Assembly (NCBI GenBank): GCA_016213755.1
Contig: JACQZT010000085.1
Coordinates: 1 to 40,442, forward strand
Source of the DNA: Acidobacteriota bacterium
GTDB lineage: Bacteria > Acidobacteriota > Terriglobia > Bryobacterales > Bryobacteraceae
Direction of reading: 5' to 3'
Length of the DNA stretch: 40,442 nucleotides
In this document: piece by piece, positions 9,646 to 15,671 of the stretch
Layout of the letters: every line of letters begins with the position of its first letter
Position numbering within the stretch: position 1 is the stretch's first letter
The notes under the pieces: generated by a model
Told to the model about the DNA's origin: nothing
Database searches by the model: none
The model's input: the letters and a program-made list of their open reading frames with translations, nothing else
Made by a program: the position numbers and the translations under genes

Positions 9646-10836
9646 ATGCCGACACGAAGACAGTTCCTGTTCTCCGCTCTGCCGCTTTGCGCGGAAGCGC
9701 GCGCGGCCGCGCCCGCGTCGCTGAAGATACGGCGCATCGATCCCGTGGTGCTGCGGATCGGCGGCCGGCCGAATATCGTTTGCGCGCGCGTCGAAACCGA
9801 GGATGGCATCCACGGCTGGGGGGAGGGCACGTCTCCTCCCAGCGTGGAACCCATCGTAGGCCACGTGAACGAGTTCAAAAAGCTCCTGATCGGCCAGTCC
9901 GCCTGGGACATCGAGAAGCTCTGGCACCGGATGTACGTCGAGTGCGAGAACCTACTCGGTGGCGCACTCTACTCCGCGATGAGCATAATCGACATCGCGC
10001 TTTACGACATTGCCGGCAAGAAGCTGGGCGTCCCGGTGTACAAACTGCTGGGCGGAAAGGTCCACGACAAGCTGCGGATCTACACCAGCTACCGCTGGGG
10101 CAACATTCCCCGCACGGCGGAGGCCTATGCCGGGCGCACCCGGGAGCTGATCGCCGAGGGCGCCACGGCCGGCAAGTTCGACCCGTTCGGCGCCTATCCC
10201 GGGCCCGATCGCCAGCTTCCGACCCGCACACTCAACGAGGTCCGGGAGATGATCCGCGGGATTCGGGAGGGCGGTCCGGAGTTCGACATCTGCGTCGAAG
10301 CGCACGGCAAGTTCAATGCCGCCTCGGCCGGCCGGATCGCCCGGGCGCTCGAACCGTTCGATCCGTTCTTCCTCGAAGAGCCCGTGCCGCCCGAGGACGT
10401 GGACGCCATGGCGGAAGTGCAGCGGGCCACCAGCATCCCCATCGCCACCGGCGAGGGCTTGTTTTCGCACTACGCCTTCCGGGAGGTCCTGCAAAAGCGC
10501 GCGGCGCGCATCCTCCAGCCCGATGTGGCCCGCGCGGGCGGCATCACGCCTCTGAAAAAGATCGCCGCCATGGCGCAAACCCAATACGTGACCATCGCGC
10601 CTCACAACCCCAACGGGCCTGTGTGCACAGCCGCGAGCATCCACCTGGCGGCCTCCATTCCGAACTTCCTGATAATGGAGGAAGGCGGCGCGTGGCGGGA
10701 GCGCGAAATCTACAACGCCGTGTTCGCGGAAGGGTGGAAGGGCGATTCCGCCCGCTGGAGCGTCCCCGAAGCCCCCGGCCTGGGGGTGGACCTGTCACCG
10801 GAGTTCGTGCGGGAACACCGGGCGAAGGCGGGGTAG
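9646..10836 (+). CDS. enolase-superfamily sugar-acid dehydratase (mandelate racemase/galactonate dehydratase-like)
   Basis: The chosen ATG gives 396 residues and starts PTRRQFLFSALP, resembling a twin-arginine leader (RRxFL), so export is possible. The N-terminal capping domain (about 26-150) is followed by a TIM barrel. Metal ligands are visible in sequence: E218 in CVEAHGKF, E244/E245 in FLEEPV and E270 in ATGEGL. The His-Asp type base is H320 in APHNPNGP, and ILQPDVARAGG lies between. This pattern matches galactonate dehydratase-like enzymes, which remove water from aldonic acids to give 2-keto-3-deoxy acids; the exact substrate is not decidable here. The first metal ligand is Glu where many members have Asp. 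A GTG at 9634 in the same frame is an alternative start. It lies 26 bases after the Oar-like receptor, and a rhamnosidase is nearby, so a role in plant-sugar catabolism is plausible. Confidence 0.85.
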   Translation: MPTRRQFLFSALPLCAEARAAAPASLKIRRIDPVVLRIGGRPNIVCARVETEDGIHGWGEGTSPPSVEPIVGHVNEFKKLLIGQSAWDIEKLWHRMYVECENLLGGALYSAMSIIDIALYDIAGKKLGVPVYKLLGGKVHDKLRIYTSYRWGNIPRTAEAYAGRTRELIAEGATAGKFDPFGAYPGPDRQLPTRTLNEVREMIRGIREGGPEFDICVEAHGKFNAASAGRIARALEPFDPFFLEEPVPPEDVDAMAEVQRATSIPIATGEGLFSHYAFREVLQKRAARILQPDVARAGGITPLKKIAAMAQTQYVTIAPHNPNGPVCTAASIHLAASIPNFLIMEEGGAWREREIYNAVFAEGWKGDSARWSVPEAPGLGVDLSPEFVREHRAKAG

Positions 10837-10870
10837 GACCGGACGCCCCGCAAGGACGCTTTCGCCGGAG

Positions 10871-10900
10871 TTGACATGGCCCTCTCGCCCAGGCTATCAT
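10871..10900 (+). promoter_or_regulatory. strong sigma-70 type promoter of the nuclease-AbiEi operon
   Basis: A perfect -35 box TTGACA at 10871-10876 is followed after 18 bases by TATCAT at 10895-10900, a 5/6 match to the -10 consensus. Transcription would begin near 10907, just before a perfect palindrome and about 50 bases before the start codon. It is among the best consensus promoters in this window and sits at the edge of the toxin-antitoxin island. Copies of ATGGCC overlap both promoter boxes. Confidence 0.75.
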
Positions 10901-10915
10901 GGCCGTGTTAAATAA

Positions 10916-10943
10916 CATGGCCATGTGAATTCACATGGCCATG
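10916..10943. promoter_or_regulatory. perfect 28-bp palindrome, probable autoregulatory operator
   Basis: The sequence is CATGGCCATG, then TGAATTCA, then CATGGCCATG, and reads identically on both strands with no mismatch. It lies between the promoter start point and the start codon of the AbiEi-like gene. The motif ATGGCC occurs five times in this control region, at 10876, 10899, 10917, 10935 and 10958, with spacings of 23, 18, 18 and 23 bases; the last copy contains the start codon. AbiEi antitoxins are known to repress their own operon by binding inverted repeats at the promoter, so this is best read as the operator of the encoded winged-helix protein. Confidence 0.7.
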
Positions 10944-10957
10944 GGAAGCGAGCTGGT

Positions 10958-12160
10958 ATGGCCCTGTCCAATCGGCGTGCGCCGGATTTCGAGCGGATCC
11001 TCGCGGAAGGCGTCCGGAAGGCCGGCTGGCGAGTGCAGCGGTCGCGACGATGGGCGGAAGCCGCACCCGATCTCATAGCGGAGGTGGAGGACAGGCTTTA
11101 CGCGTTCGAGCTTAAAGCGGCTTCGGAGGGGCGGCGCGACCGGCTGATACCCCTTCTCTCCCAGGCGATCCTGCAGTCTCAGACGATTGCGCGGCGCTTC
11201 CTGAAGCCGGTTGTGGCGGTCGCCGTTGTGGCGGCCGAACATGTGCCCGCCGTGGTGGCCGAACAGATCCTCGAGTTTGGGCGGCGGCACGCGCCGGAAG
11301 CCGGAGTCGGCGTTATCGACGCCGGGGGCTTTCGCAGGTTCGCCGGTCACGGCCTGGAGGTGCTCAACTCAAAGCCGGTCCGCCGTCTGAGAGACCCCGC
11401 CGCGGCGCCCAAGCGCCTGCCGCATCTGTTCTCCGATCTGAACCAGTGGATGCTGAAGGTCCTGCTTGGGCAGAGCATTTCCGAGTCGCTGATTTCCGTA
11501 CCCAGAGGGCGCTTCCGGAACGCAAGCCAACTGGCCGAAGCCGCGGACGTGTCCCTGATGAGCGCCTTCCGGTTCGTGAGCCAACTCGGGAATGAGGGGT
11601 TCCTCGGCGAGGAGGCCGGCGCTATTCGCGTCGTTCGAGTAGAGGAGTTGCTGGAACGCTGGGTCTCGGCGAATCGCCGGCCGGCGCACGAAATCCCGGC
11701 GCGATGGCTCATCAAGCGGGATGTGCGGCAGTTGTACGCGGACATAGCCAGGCACGGGACCGAGCGCTGCGCCGCGAGCCAGCGAAAGGTTAAGTCGCGC
11801 GGAGGTCGTGCAGCCAAAGCCAATGCGCGTTGCTGCATCGGGCTTTTTGCAGCCGCGGATCTCCTGGGCTGCGGATTCGTCCGAGGCGTGCTGCCGCATC
11901 TCTATTTGGAGCGGTTTGACGAGGGACTGCTCCGGCAACTGGGTCTCACGGCAGCCGGCTCGGATGGCCACGCGGACATCTTCGTTAGAGTTCCGGCCCA
12001 TCGGGAAGCTGTCTTTCGCGCTGCCGTCATGCGTGACAGTCTGCCGGTTTCGGATGCAATCCAGGTTTGGCTCGATGTTTCCGTTCACCCGGCGAGAGGA
12101 CGCGAGCAGGCGGCGGAGATTTGGCGGAAGGCGCTTGCGCCATTGCTAGGGACGAAGTGA
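10958..12160 (+). CDS. PD-(D/E)xK nuclease-like domain fused to an AbiEi-like winged-helix antitoxin/regulator
   Basis: The 400-residue protein has three parts. Residues 1-140 look like a restriction-endonuclease fold: P37-D38, twelve residues, then E51-L52-K53 (the PD...ExK signature on consecutive strands), and Q69 on the next helix. Residues about 155-220 look like a winged helix (RNASQLAEAADVSLMSAF as the recognition region). The rest resembles the C-terminal part of AbiEi antitoxins, ending with IQVWLDVSVHPARGREQA. The motif residues of the nuclease are intact. ATG 10958 is preferred over the GTG at 10925, which lies inside the palindrome. The next gene follows after one base, so the two form a tight operon like type IV AbiE systems, with the regulator first and a nucleotidyltransferase second. 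Expected roles are self-repression and control of the partner; the nuclease part has no place in classical AbiEi. This is family-level inference without a search. Confidence 0.7.
   Translation: MALSNRRAPDFERILAEGVRKAGWRVQRSRRWAEAAPDLIAEVEDRLYAFELKAASEGRRDRLIPLLSQAILQSQTIARRFLKPVVAVAVVAAEHVPAVVAEQILEFGRRHAPEAGVGVIDAGGFRRFAGHGLEVLNSKPVRRLRDPAAAPKRLPHLFSDLNQWMLKVLLGQSISESLISVPRGRFRNASQLAEAADVSLMSAFRFVSQLGNEGFLGEEAGAIRVVRVEELLERWVSANRRPAHEIPARWLIKRDVRQLYADIARHGTERCAASQRKVKSRGGRAAKANARCCIGLFAAADLLGCGFVRGVLPHLYLERFDEGLLRQLGLTAAGSDGHADIFVRVPAHREAVFRAAVMRDSLPVSDAIQVWLDVSVHPARGREQAAEIWRKALAPLLGTK
11984..12025 (+). repeat. 42-bp direct repeat, copy A (inside the AbiEi-like gene)
   Basis: This stretch encodes VRVPAHREAVFRAA in the C-terminal part of the AbiEi-like protein. 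It recurs at 13801-13842 with 40 of 42 bases identical. Both differences fall at third codon positions (GTT/GTG, CGG/CGT) and are silent. Confidence 0.9.
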
Positions 12161-12161
12161 C

Positions 12162-12971
12162 ATGCCTGCTATTCCAGAACTTGACGTGTTCGCGCGGCTC
12201 GCCTCCGCACTCGAACCGTGGCTCGGCCAAGCGGTCATTGTCGGCGGATGGGCCCACCGGCTCTATCGTCTGCATCCGCATGCCCAGGAACTGGACTACG
12301 CGCCATTGATGACGATTGATGCCGACGTTGCAGTCCCGTCCGAGCTTTCGGCGAAAGCGCCGGACATCCGCGAGCGCCTGCTGGCCCATGGGTTCACCGA
12401 GGAGTTCCTGGGAGATGACCGGCCACCCGCGACTCACTACAGGCTTGGAAACGAGACCAGCGGATTCTATGCGGAGTTTCTCACTCCACTTGCCGGCGGC
12501 GGATATGATCGCAAGGGCAAGCGCAAAGCGACCGTCGAAATAGCCGGCGTCTCCTTGCAGCAACTGAGGTACCTCGAACTCCTCCTCCAGCACCCGTGGC
12601 AGGCTGACATCCGCACGAAGGACTTTGCCGGCCAAGTGAGTGTGGCAAATCCGGTCGGCTTCCTCGTGCAGAAAGTCTTGATCCACGGCCGAAGGGATCG
12701 CGATGACCGTGCCAAGGACATCCTCTACATGCATGACACGTTCGAGGTCTTCGGTTCCCGGCTGGACGGACTCCGGGAGCAATGGCGGCAGCGAGTCGCT
12801 GCCGATTTGCACCGTCGAAGCGCGACCAGGGTGCGACAATCGTCCCGCATTTTGTTTGGGGCGGTGAGCGACGACATTCGTCGCGCGGCCCTCATCCCAG
12901 CGGACAGGAGGCTCTCGCCCGAGAGCATCATGCAAGCCTGCCGCTTCGGGTTTGAAGAGGTCTTCCGGTGA
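12162..12971 (+). CDS. nucleotidyltransferase-fold protein, probable toxin partner (AbiEii-like / NTP_transf_8-like)
   Basis: The 269-residue protein shows the start of a nucleotidyltransferase fold: VIVGGWAHRL (G28-G29) and TIDADVAVP (T51, D53, D55), where the two aspartates are the expected metal ligands. This GG...TxDxD layout occurs in AbiEii/AbiGii-type toxins and in the GSU2403-like nucleotidyltransferases. A helical C-terminal half follows (about 140-269). There is no signal peptide or membrane segment. It starts one base after the stop of the regulator gene, so it is translated from the same message. By analogy with AbiE and MenT systems it could add nucleotides to tRNA or another RNA and stop growth on phage infection; the target is unknown. 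It could instead be a non-toxic effector activated by the nuclease-like partner. Confidence 0.7.
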   Translation: MPAIPELDVFARLASALEPWLGQAVIVGGWAHRLYRLHPHAQELDYAPLMTIDADVAVPSELSAKAPDIRERLLAHGFTEEFLGDDRPPATHYRLGNETSGFYAEFLTPLAGGGYDRKGKRKATVEIAGVSLQQLRYLELLLQHPWQADIRTKDFAGQVSVANPVGFLVQKVLIHGRRDRDDRAKDILYMHDTFEVFGSRLDGLREQWRQRVAADLHRRSATRVRQSSRILFGAVSDDIRRAALIPADRRLSPESIMQACRFGFEEVFR

Positions 12972-13065
12972 CCGATCCTCGGTCCTTCCGATGCGGCTGC
13001 GCATCCACCCTGTTGAGGTAGCCGGTCACAATCGCGCGCCCAACCGTGCCCGGACTCCAGTGGGT

Positions 13066-13398
13066 TCACACCCGGCGCCTGACTTTCTCCTCCCGGTCGA
13101 GTCCCGCGTGCAAGAGCATTTTGATATAGGTCTGGTAACCGATCCCCTTGCCGGCCGCCAGGCGCCGCGCCCGGTCCACGTCGTCGGTCCGGATGCGCAG
13201 CATGACTTTCTGCGACGGCGGCTTTTGCACGGTCTCCGTCTTCTTCGAAAGCGTGATGCCAACGCTTTTCCCGCCGACGCGCAATGCGCCTTCCTTCTCG
13301 GCCCGTTCAAACAACTTCAGCAGCCGGCCTTGGTTCTCTTCGAACCAGCGGGCCTCTTCCGCTTCGGTCCTCATCTCCCCCAGCTTCTTCTTAGGCAT
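13066..13398 (-). CDS. CopG-family ribbon-helix-helix antitoxin (BrnA-type partner)
   Basis: The 110-residue protein has a charged N-terminal helix typical of this family (TEAEEARWFEENQ) and a C-terminal ribbon-helix-helix: strand VMLRIRTDDVDRARRLA, then KGIGYQTYIKMLLHAGLDREE. This arrangement matches the CopG antitoxin family paired with BrnT/RelE-fold toxins; it should bind its operator as a dimer and neutralise the toxin. ATG 13398 is preferred because GGAG lies six bases upstream; ATG 13410 is an alternative with GGAAG. The start overlaps the end of the toxin gene, so translation is coupled. The toxin-first order is usual for BrnTA. It lies convergent with the nucleotidyltransferase gene, with 94 bases between the stops. 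Confidence 0.8.
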   Translation of the reverse strand: MPKKKLGEMRTEAEEARWFEENQGRLLKLFERAEKEGALRVGGKSVGITLSKKTETVQKPPSQKVMLRIRTDDVDRARRLAAGKGIGYQTYIKMLLHAGLDREEKVRRRV

Positions 13399-13654
13399 CG
13401 TGCTCTCCATTGATGCGCTTCCACAGGGCGCGCCATCTTCGATTAGCGGGGAACGCGGTCACCACGCGAATCCTCCGGCGCCTCCATATCCAGACGACCA
13501 AGAGCAGCCGCCCCTCCGTTGTTTCTCCCAACTCAGTGTGCCGATCCTCTCCGCTCCGCTCTTCGGTCTCGATCGGCAGCGAAGCGCCGTGCCTGGCGAT
13601 GTGGGCATTGTTGGCGTCATCCCAGTCGAAGGCGGGAAACTTTGCTCCGGGCAT
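13391..13654 (-). CDS. BrnT-like toxin with an internal in-frame shortening, probably inactive
   Basis: The ATG at 13654 gives 87 residues beginning MPGAKFPAFDWDDANNAHIARHG, the standard opening of BrnT (DUF497) RelE-fold ribonuclease toxins. The middle (GEDRHTELGETTEGRLLLVVW) and end (RIRVVTAFPANRR) also match. Between HIARHG and ETEERSGEDRH, however, there are only about six residues, where family members usually have around 15-20 that form the helix with the PEEAEE-type pattern and the following loop. The frame is kept, so this looks like a clean internal deletion. The antitoxin downstream is complete. The gene may be a disarmed toxin whose protein still binds the antitoxin for operon control. 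No good ribosome binding site is visible; TATACA lies 13-18 bases before the start and could be a -10 box. Confidence 0.7.
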   Translation of the reverse strand: MPGAKFPAFDWDDANNAHIARHGASLPIETEERSGEDRHTELGETTEGRLLLVVWIWRRRRIRVVTAFPANRRWRALWKRINGEHDA

Positions 13655-13800
13655 CTGTTTCAAGTGTATACCCACTGTCCATACCAAGCAACCGGCCGCC
13701 AATGGGAGTGAGCGTGGCCTGGAATCGGAATTCAACGCGGCCATGAAAGAGACCCACCAAGTCTCGGAATGCAAAAAGGCGCAGCCCTCGGTGGGTGGTG

Positions 13801-13842
13801 GTGAGAGTTCCGGCCCATCGTGAAGCTGTCTTTCGCGCTGCC
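13801..13842 (+). repeat. 42-bp direct repeat, copy B (remnant of an AbiEi-like gene)
   Basis: Forty of 42 bases match copy A at 11984-12025, and the two changes are silent in the frame used by the AbiEi-like gene. Read in that frame, the copy encodes VRVPAHREAVFRAA and then meets a TAA stop at once. The flanks share nothing obvious with copy A. Its right end touches the stop codon of vapC. It looks like the leftover of a second, related gene or a recombination scar. Confidence 0.85.
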
Positions 13843-14270
13843 TAAAGAGAGAGCACCTGCAATCCGGGGATCTTCTGGAAGTGGCGGGTGTTCAGCGTGG
13901 CGACCGCGCAGCCTTGCTCGATGGCGGAAGCACCAATCAACAGGCCGTCGGCCGGCAGCGTGATGCCCTTGGCCGCCTGCTCTCCGCCGATTTGCCCGGC
14001 GATTTCGGCGGTGCTGTCGGTGACTGGATGCACGGGGACATGCTTCTTCAGTTCATCGATGAACGCGCGTCGCGCGATCCGGATTTCAGGCGTGTTCGCG
14101 CGCACCACGCCATGCACGAGTTCCGCAAGGGTGACGGCTGAGATGGCGATCTCGATCTCGCCGAAGGTCTGACCGATGGACGTCAGCAGATCCTCCACGG
14201 TCTGCCGCTTCCGCTCCGCTGCAATGATTACGCTTGAGTCGAGGATCAATCCCAGGAGGGGGGATTCCAT
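13842..14270 (-). CDS. vapC: VapC-type PIN-domain ribonuclease toxin
   Basis: This 142-residue protein covers a full PIN domain. Acidic metal-binding residues are visible at D11 (LILDSSVII), E50 (TLAELVHG) and D108 (LPADGLLIGASA), with the final TLNTRHF motif around 125-131, where many members have a fourth acidic residue and this one has Asn127. VapC toxins cut specific tRNAs or rRNA and are held inactive by VapB. Its start overlaps the upstream antitoxin gene by 25 bases, so the two are translated together. The stop codon lies on the edge of the 42-bp repeat remnant. A tRNA-Val gene lies directly upstream of the operon, but the sequence does not show whether that tRNA is a target. Confidence 0.9.
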   Translation of the reverse strand: MESPLLGLILDSSVIIAAERKRQTVEDLLTSIGQTFGEIEIAISAVTLAELVHGVVRANTPEIRIARRAFIDELKKHVPVHPVTDSTAEIAGQIGGEQAAKGITLPADGLLIGASAIEQGCAVATLNTRHFQKIPGLQVLSL

Positions 14271-14521
14271 GGCTGGCTGCGCTCTCTAATCCCTTCCTCG
14301 ACGTCCTTGCCGAAGCCGCCGTCCAAGATCGCCTTCGAGCCGCTAGCCCTGGCGGAAGCTATGCACTCGGAGATGGGGCGTCCGGAACGCTTCGGCGGTC
14401 TGATCGTCGCGACAGGGCGGTGGTCCCGCTCCACGATCACCTCCACGCCTTCCTCGACCTTCGCCAGGACGGCGTACGGATCACGAGCGAGATCGGCGTC
14501 ACTGATGTGCAGCGTTCCCAT
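14246..14521 (-). CDS. vapB: VapB-type antitoxin (Phd/YefM-like fold)
   Basis: The 91-residue protein has the compact N-terminal DNA-binding fold of Phd/YefM antitoxins: LHISDADLARDPYAVLAKVEEGVEVIVERDHRPVATI with the typical helix-then-strand order. A C-terminal tail (about 48-91), rich in charged and aromatic residues, would wrap the toxin. It precedes vapC and overlaps it by 25 bases, the usual antitoxin-first order. The start codon is only 26 bases beyond the 3' end of tRNA-Val on the same strand, so it is either read through from the tRNA promoter or transcribed from a very short leader; TATCAT ends seven bases before the ATG. Confidence 0.85.
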   Translation of the reverse strand: MGTLHISDADLARDPYAVLAKVEEGVEVIVERDHRPVATIRPPKRSGRPISECIASARASGSKAILDGGFGKDVEEGIRERSQPWNPPSWD

Positions 14522-14533
14522 ATCACGATGATA
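14521..14533 (-). promoter_or_regulatory. possible vapB -10 box within a small inverted repeat
   Basis: TATCA, three bases, then TGATA form an inverted repeat over the start of vapB. On the reverse strand this contains TATCAT at 14533-14528, a 5/6 match to a -10 box, seven bases from the ATG, which would give a nearly leaderless message. No matching -35 box is seen because that position lies inside the tRNA gene. VapB/Phd antitoxins bind such short repeats, so it may also be the operator. Confidence 0.35.
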
Positions 14534-14547
14534 CTTCTTTGGAAGGG

Positions 14548-14624
14548 TGGTGGGCCCGACAGAACTCGAATCTGTGACCTCTACCGTGTCAAGGTAGCGC
14601 TCTAACCAACTGAGCTACGGGCCC
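14548..14624 (-). tRNA. tRNA-Val (anticodon GAC), CCA encoded
   Basis: On the reverse strand the sequence folds as a standard tRNA. The acceptor stem GGGCCCG pairs with CGGGCCC; the D-arm is AGCTCAGTTGGTTAGAGC-like; the anticodon stem is CTACC/GGTAG with loop TTGACAC; the T-loop is TTCGAGT. The anticodon GAC (14590-14588) reads valine codons GUC and GUU. The discriminator base is A and the CCA end is encoded. Its 3' end faces the toxin-antitoxin island, where integrating elements usually insert, but I found no second copy of the tRNA 3' end at the other side of the island. Confidence 0.96.
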
Positions 14625-14642
14625 GGTTACGGTGTTTTTCGA

Positions 14643-14665
14643 AGTATAACATAGGTCCGCGGACC
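14643..14665 (-). promoter_or_regulatory. tRNA-Val promoter region with a 12-bp palindrome
   Basis: TATACT at 14648-14643 is a 5/6 match to a -10 box placed about 19 bases before the mature tRNA. Immediately upstream, between the expected -10 and -35, is GGTCCGCGGACC (14654-14665), a perfect palindrome. No good -35 box is present; TTGAGC lies 20 bases from the -10. The palindrome could be an operator or the base of a terminator for the DRG-like gene, whose stop is six bases away. Confidence 0.45.
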
Positions 14666-14670
14666 ATCGC

Positions 14671-15612
14671 TCAAATGTGGAACTCGAGAATGTCCCGATC
14701 CTCCACCACGTGGGAGCGCTCCACCATCAGGCCGTCGCGGTCGCCGGAGAGACGGAAGAGGCGGGCGAATTTGAGCCTCTCCGCGAAGTCCTTGTGGACC
14801 GCCGCGGCGGCCTCTTCCACCGTCTTGCCGCGCTTGAGGATGTAGGGGGCGCCGGGTTCGAACTTGTGGCCTGGCGCCTTGGTGTAGACGCGCACCAGGT
14901 CGAGGGCGTCGAACAGGGCGCGGCGGAAGCGCTCCAGGCCCTCGCCGGTGAGCGCCGAAACGGCGAGCAGGGGGAAGCGCCCGCGGTAGAGTTCTGCGAG
15001 CGCGGCGAAGTCGCCGGCCGCGCCGGGGAGGTCCAGCTTGTTACCGATCAGCAGTTTGGGGGGCGGGATGCGCCGGGCCTCGAAGACGCTGCCAATGAAC
15101 TCGATCTGTTCCAGCACGGCGGCGTCGCTCGGGTCCACCACCAGCACGCTCAGGTGCGCCGCGCGCAGGGCCTGGGGCAGCCACGGCTCCATGAACTCGG
15201 GCGACATCGGGGGCAGGTCGATCAACTGGATCTGCACGTCCTCGAACTGCATCATTCCGGGCGTGGGCATGCGCGTGGTGAAAGGATAATCGGCCACCTC
15301 CGGCACGGCGTGCGTCAGGGCGCAGACCAGTTGCGATTTGCCCGCGTTGGGCGGCCCGGCCAGCGCCACCTGCCCGGCGCCTTCCTTCTCGATCTGGTAG
15401 AACGGCGCCGCGTGGTGGGCGCCCTTCTTTTGCGCGTCCTTGCGGGCCTGCGACAGCCGGCGCCGGATGTCGGCCTGCATCTTCTCCGTGCCCTTGTGCT
15501 TGGGCAGGGTGGACAGCATGCGCTCCAGCGCGGCTACTTTTTCGGCCTGAGTGGCGGCGGACTTGTAGTCGCGCTCGGCATCCATGTATTCGGGGGTCAG
15601 GTTGGCCGGCAT
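14671..15612 (-). CDS. DRG/Obg-family GTPase with TGS domain
   Basis: The 313-residue protein begins with a helical segment (1-65), followed by a G domain: G1 GPPNAGKS (86-93), the PFTT switch (about 110-113), G3 DLPP (132-135), G4 NKLD (191-194) and G5 SAL (219-221). The C-terminal 75 residues resemble a TGS domain (YILKRGKTVEEAAAAVHKDF and EDRDILEFHI). This order is that of developmentally regulated GTP-binding proteins known from archaea and eukaryotes, where they act on ribosomes; bacterial members are less common and little studied. G3 has DLPP rather than DxxG, as is usual in this branch. It stands alone, leftward, with tRNA-Val next. A role in translation is inferred from the family. 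Confidence 0.88.
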   Translation of the reverse strand: MPANLTPEYMDAERDYKSAATQAEKVAALERMLSTLPKHKGTEKMQADIRRRLSQARKDAQKKGAHHAAPFYQIEKEGAGQVALAGPPNAGKSQLVCALTHAVPEVADYPFTTRMPTPGMMQFEDVQIQLIDLPPMSPEFMEPWLPQALRAAHLSVLVVDPSDAAVLEQIEFIGSVFEARRIPPPKLLIGNKLDLPGAAGDFAALAELYRGRFPLLAVSALTGEGLERFRRALFDALDLVRVYTKAPGHKFEPGAPYILKRGKTVEEAAAAVHKDFAERLKFARLFRLSGDRDGLMVERSHVVEDRDILEFHI

Positions 15613-15671
15613 GGGACTTCCCGCCAGACGAGCATAACACTCCCGCTCCCTGGGGAGCGGTCCGGCGGGGT

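Noticed and set aside
6197-9655. Very long open frame antisense to the Oar-like receptor (over 1100 codons)
   Set aside because: Its protein is low-complexity in Arg, Val, Gly and His with no domain, and it mirrors third-position GC of the receptor gene, whose own domains and terminal Phe are clear.
13744-13765. Terminator after vapC (GAGAC-7-GTCTC followed by TTTC on the reverse strand)
   Set aside because: The stem is only five pairs and the T-run is too short to support a terminator.
14548-14570. Attachment site (tRNA 3' end duplicated at the far side of the island)
   Set aside because: No second copy of the tRNA 3' end was found between 10.8 and 14.5 kb, and there is no integrase.
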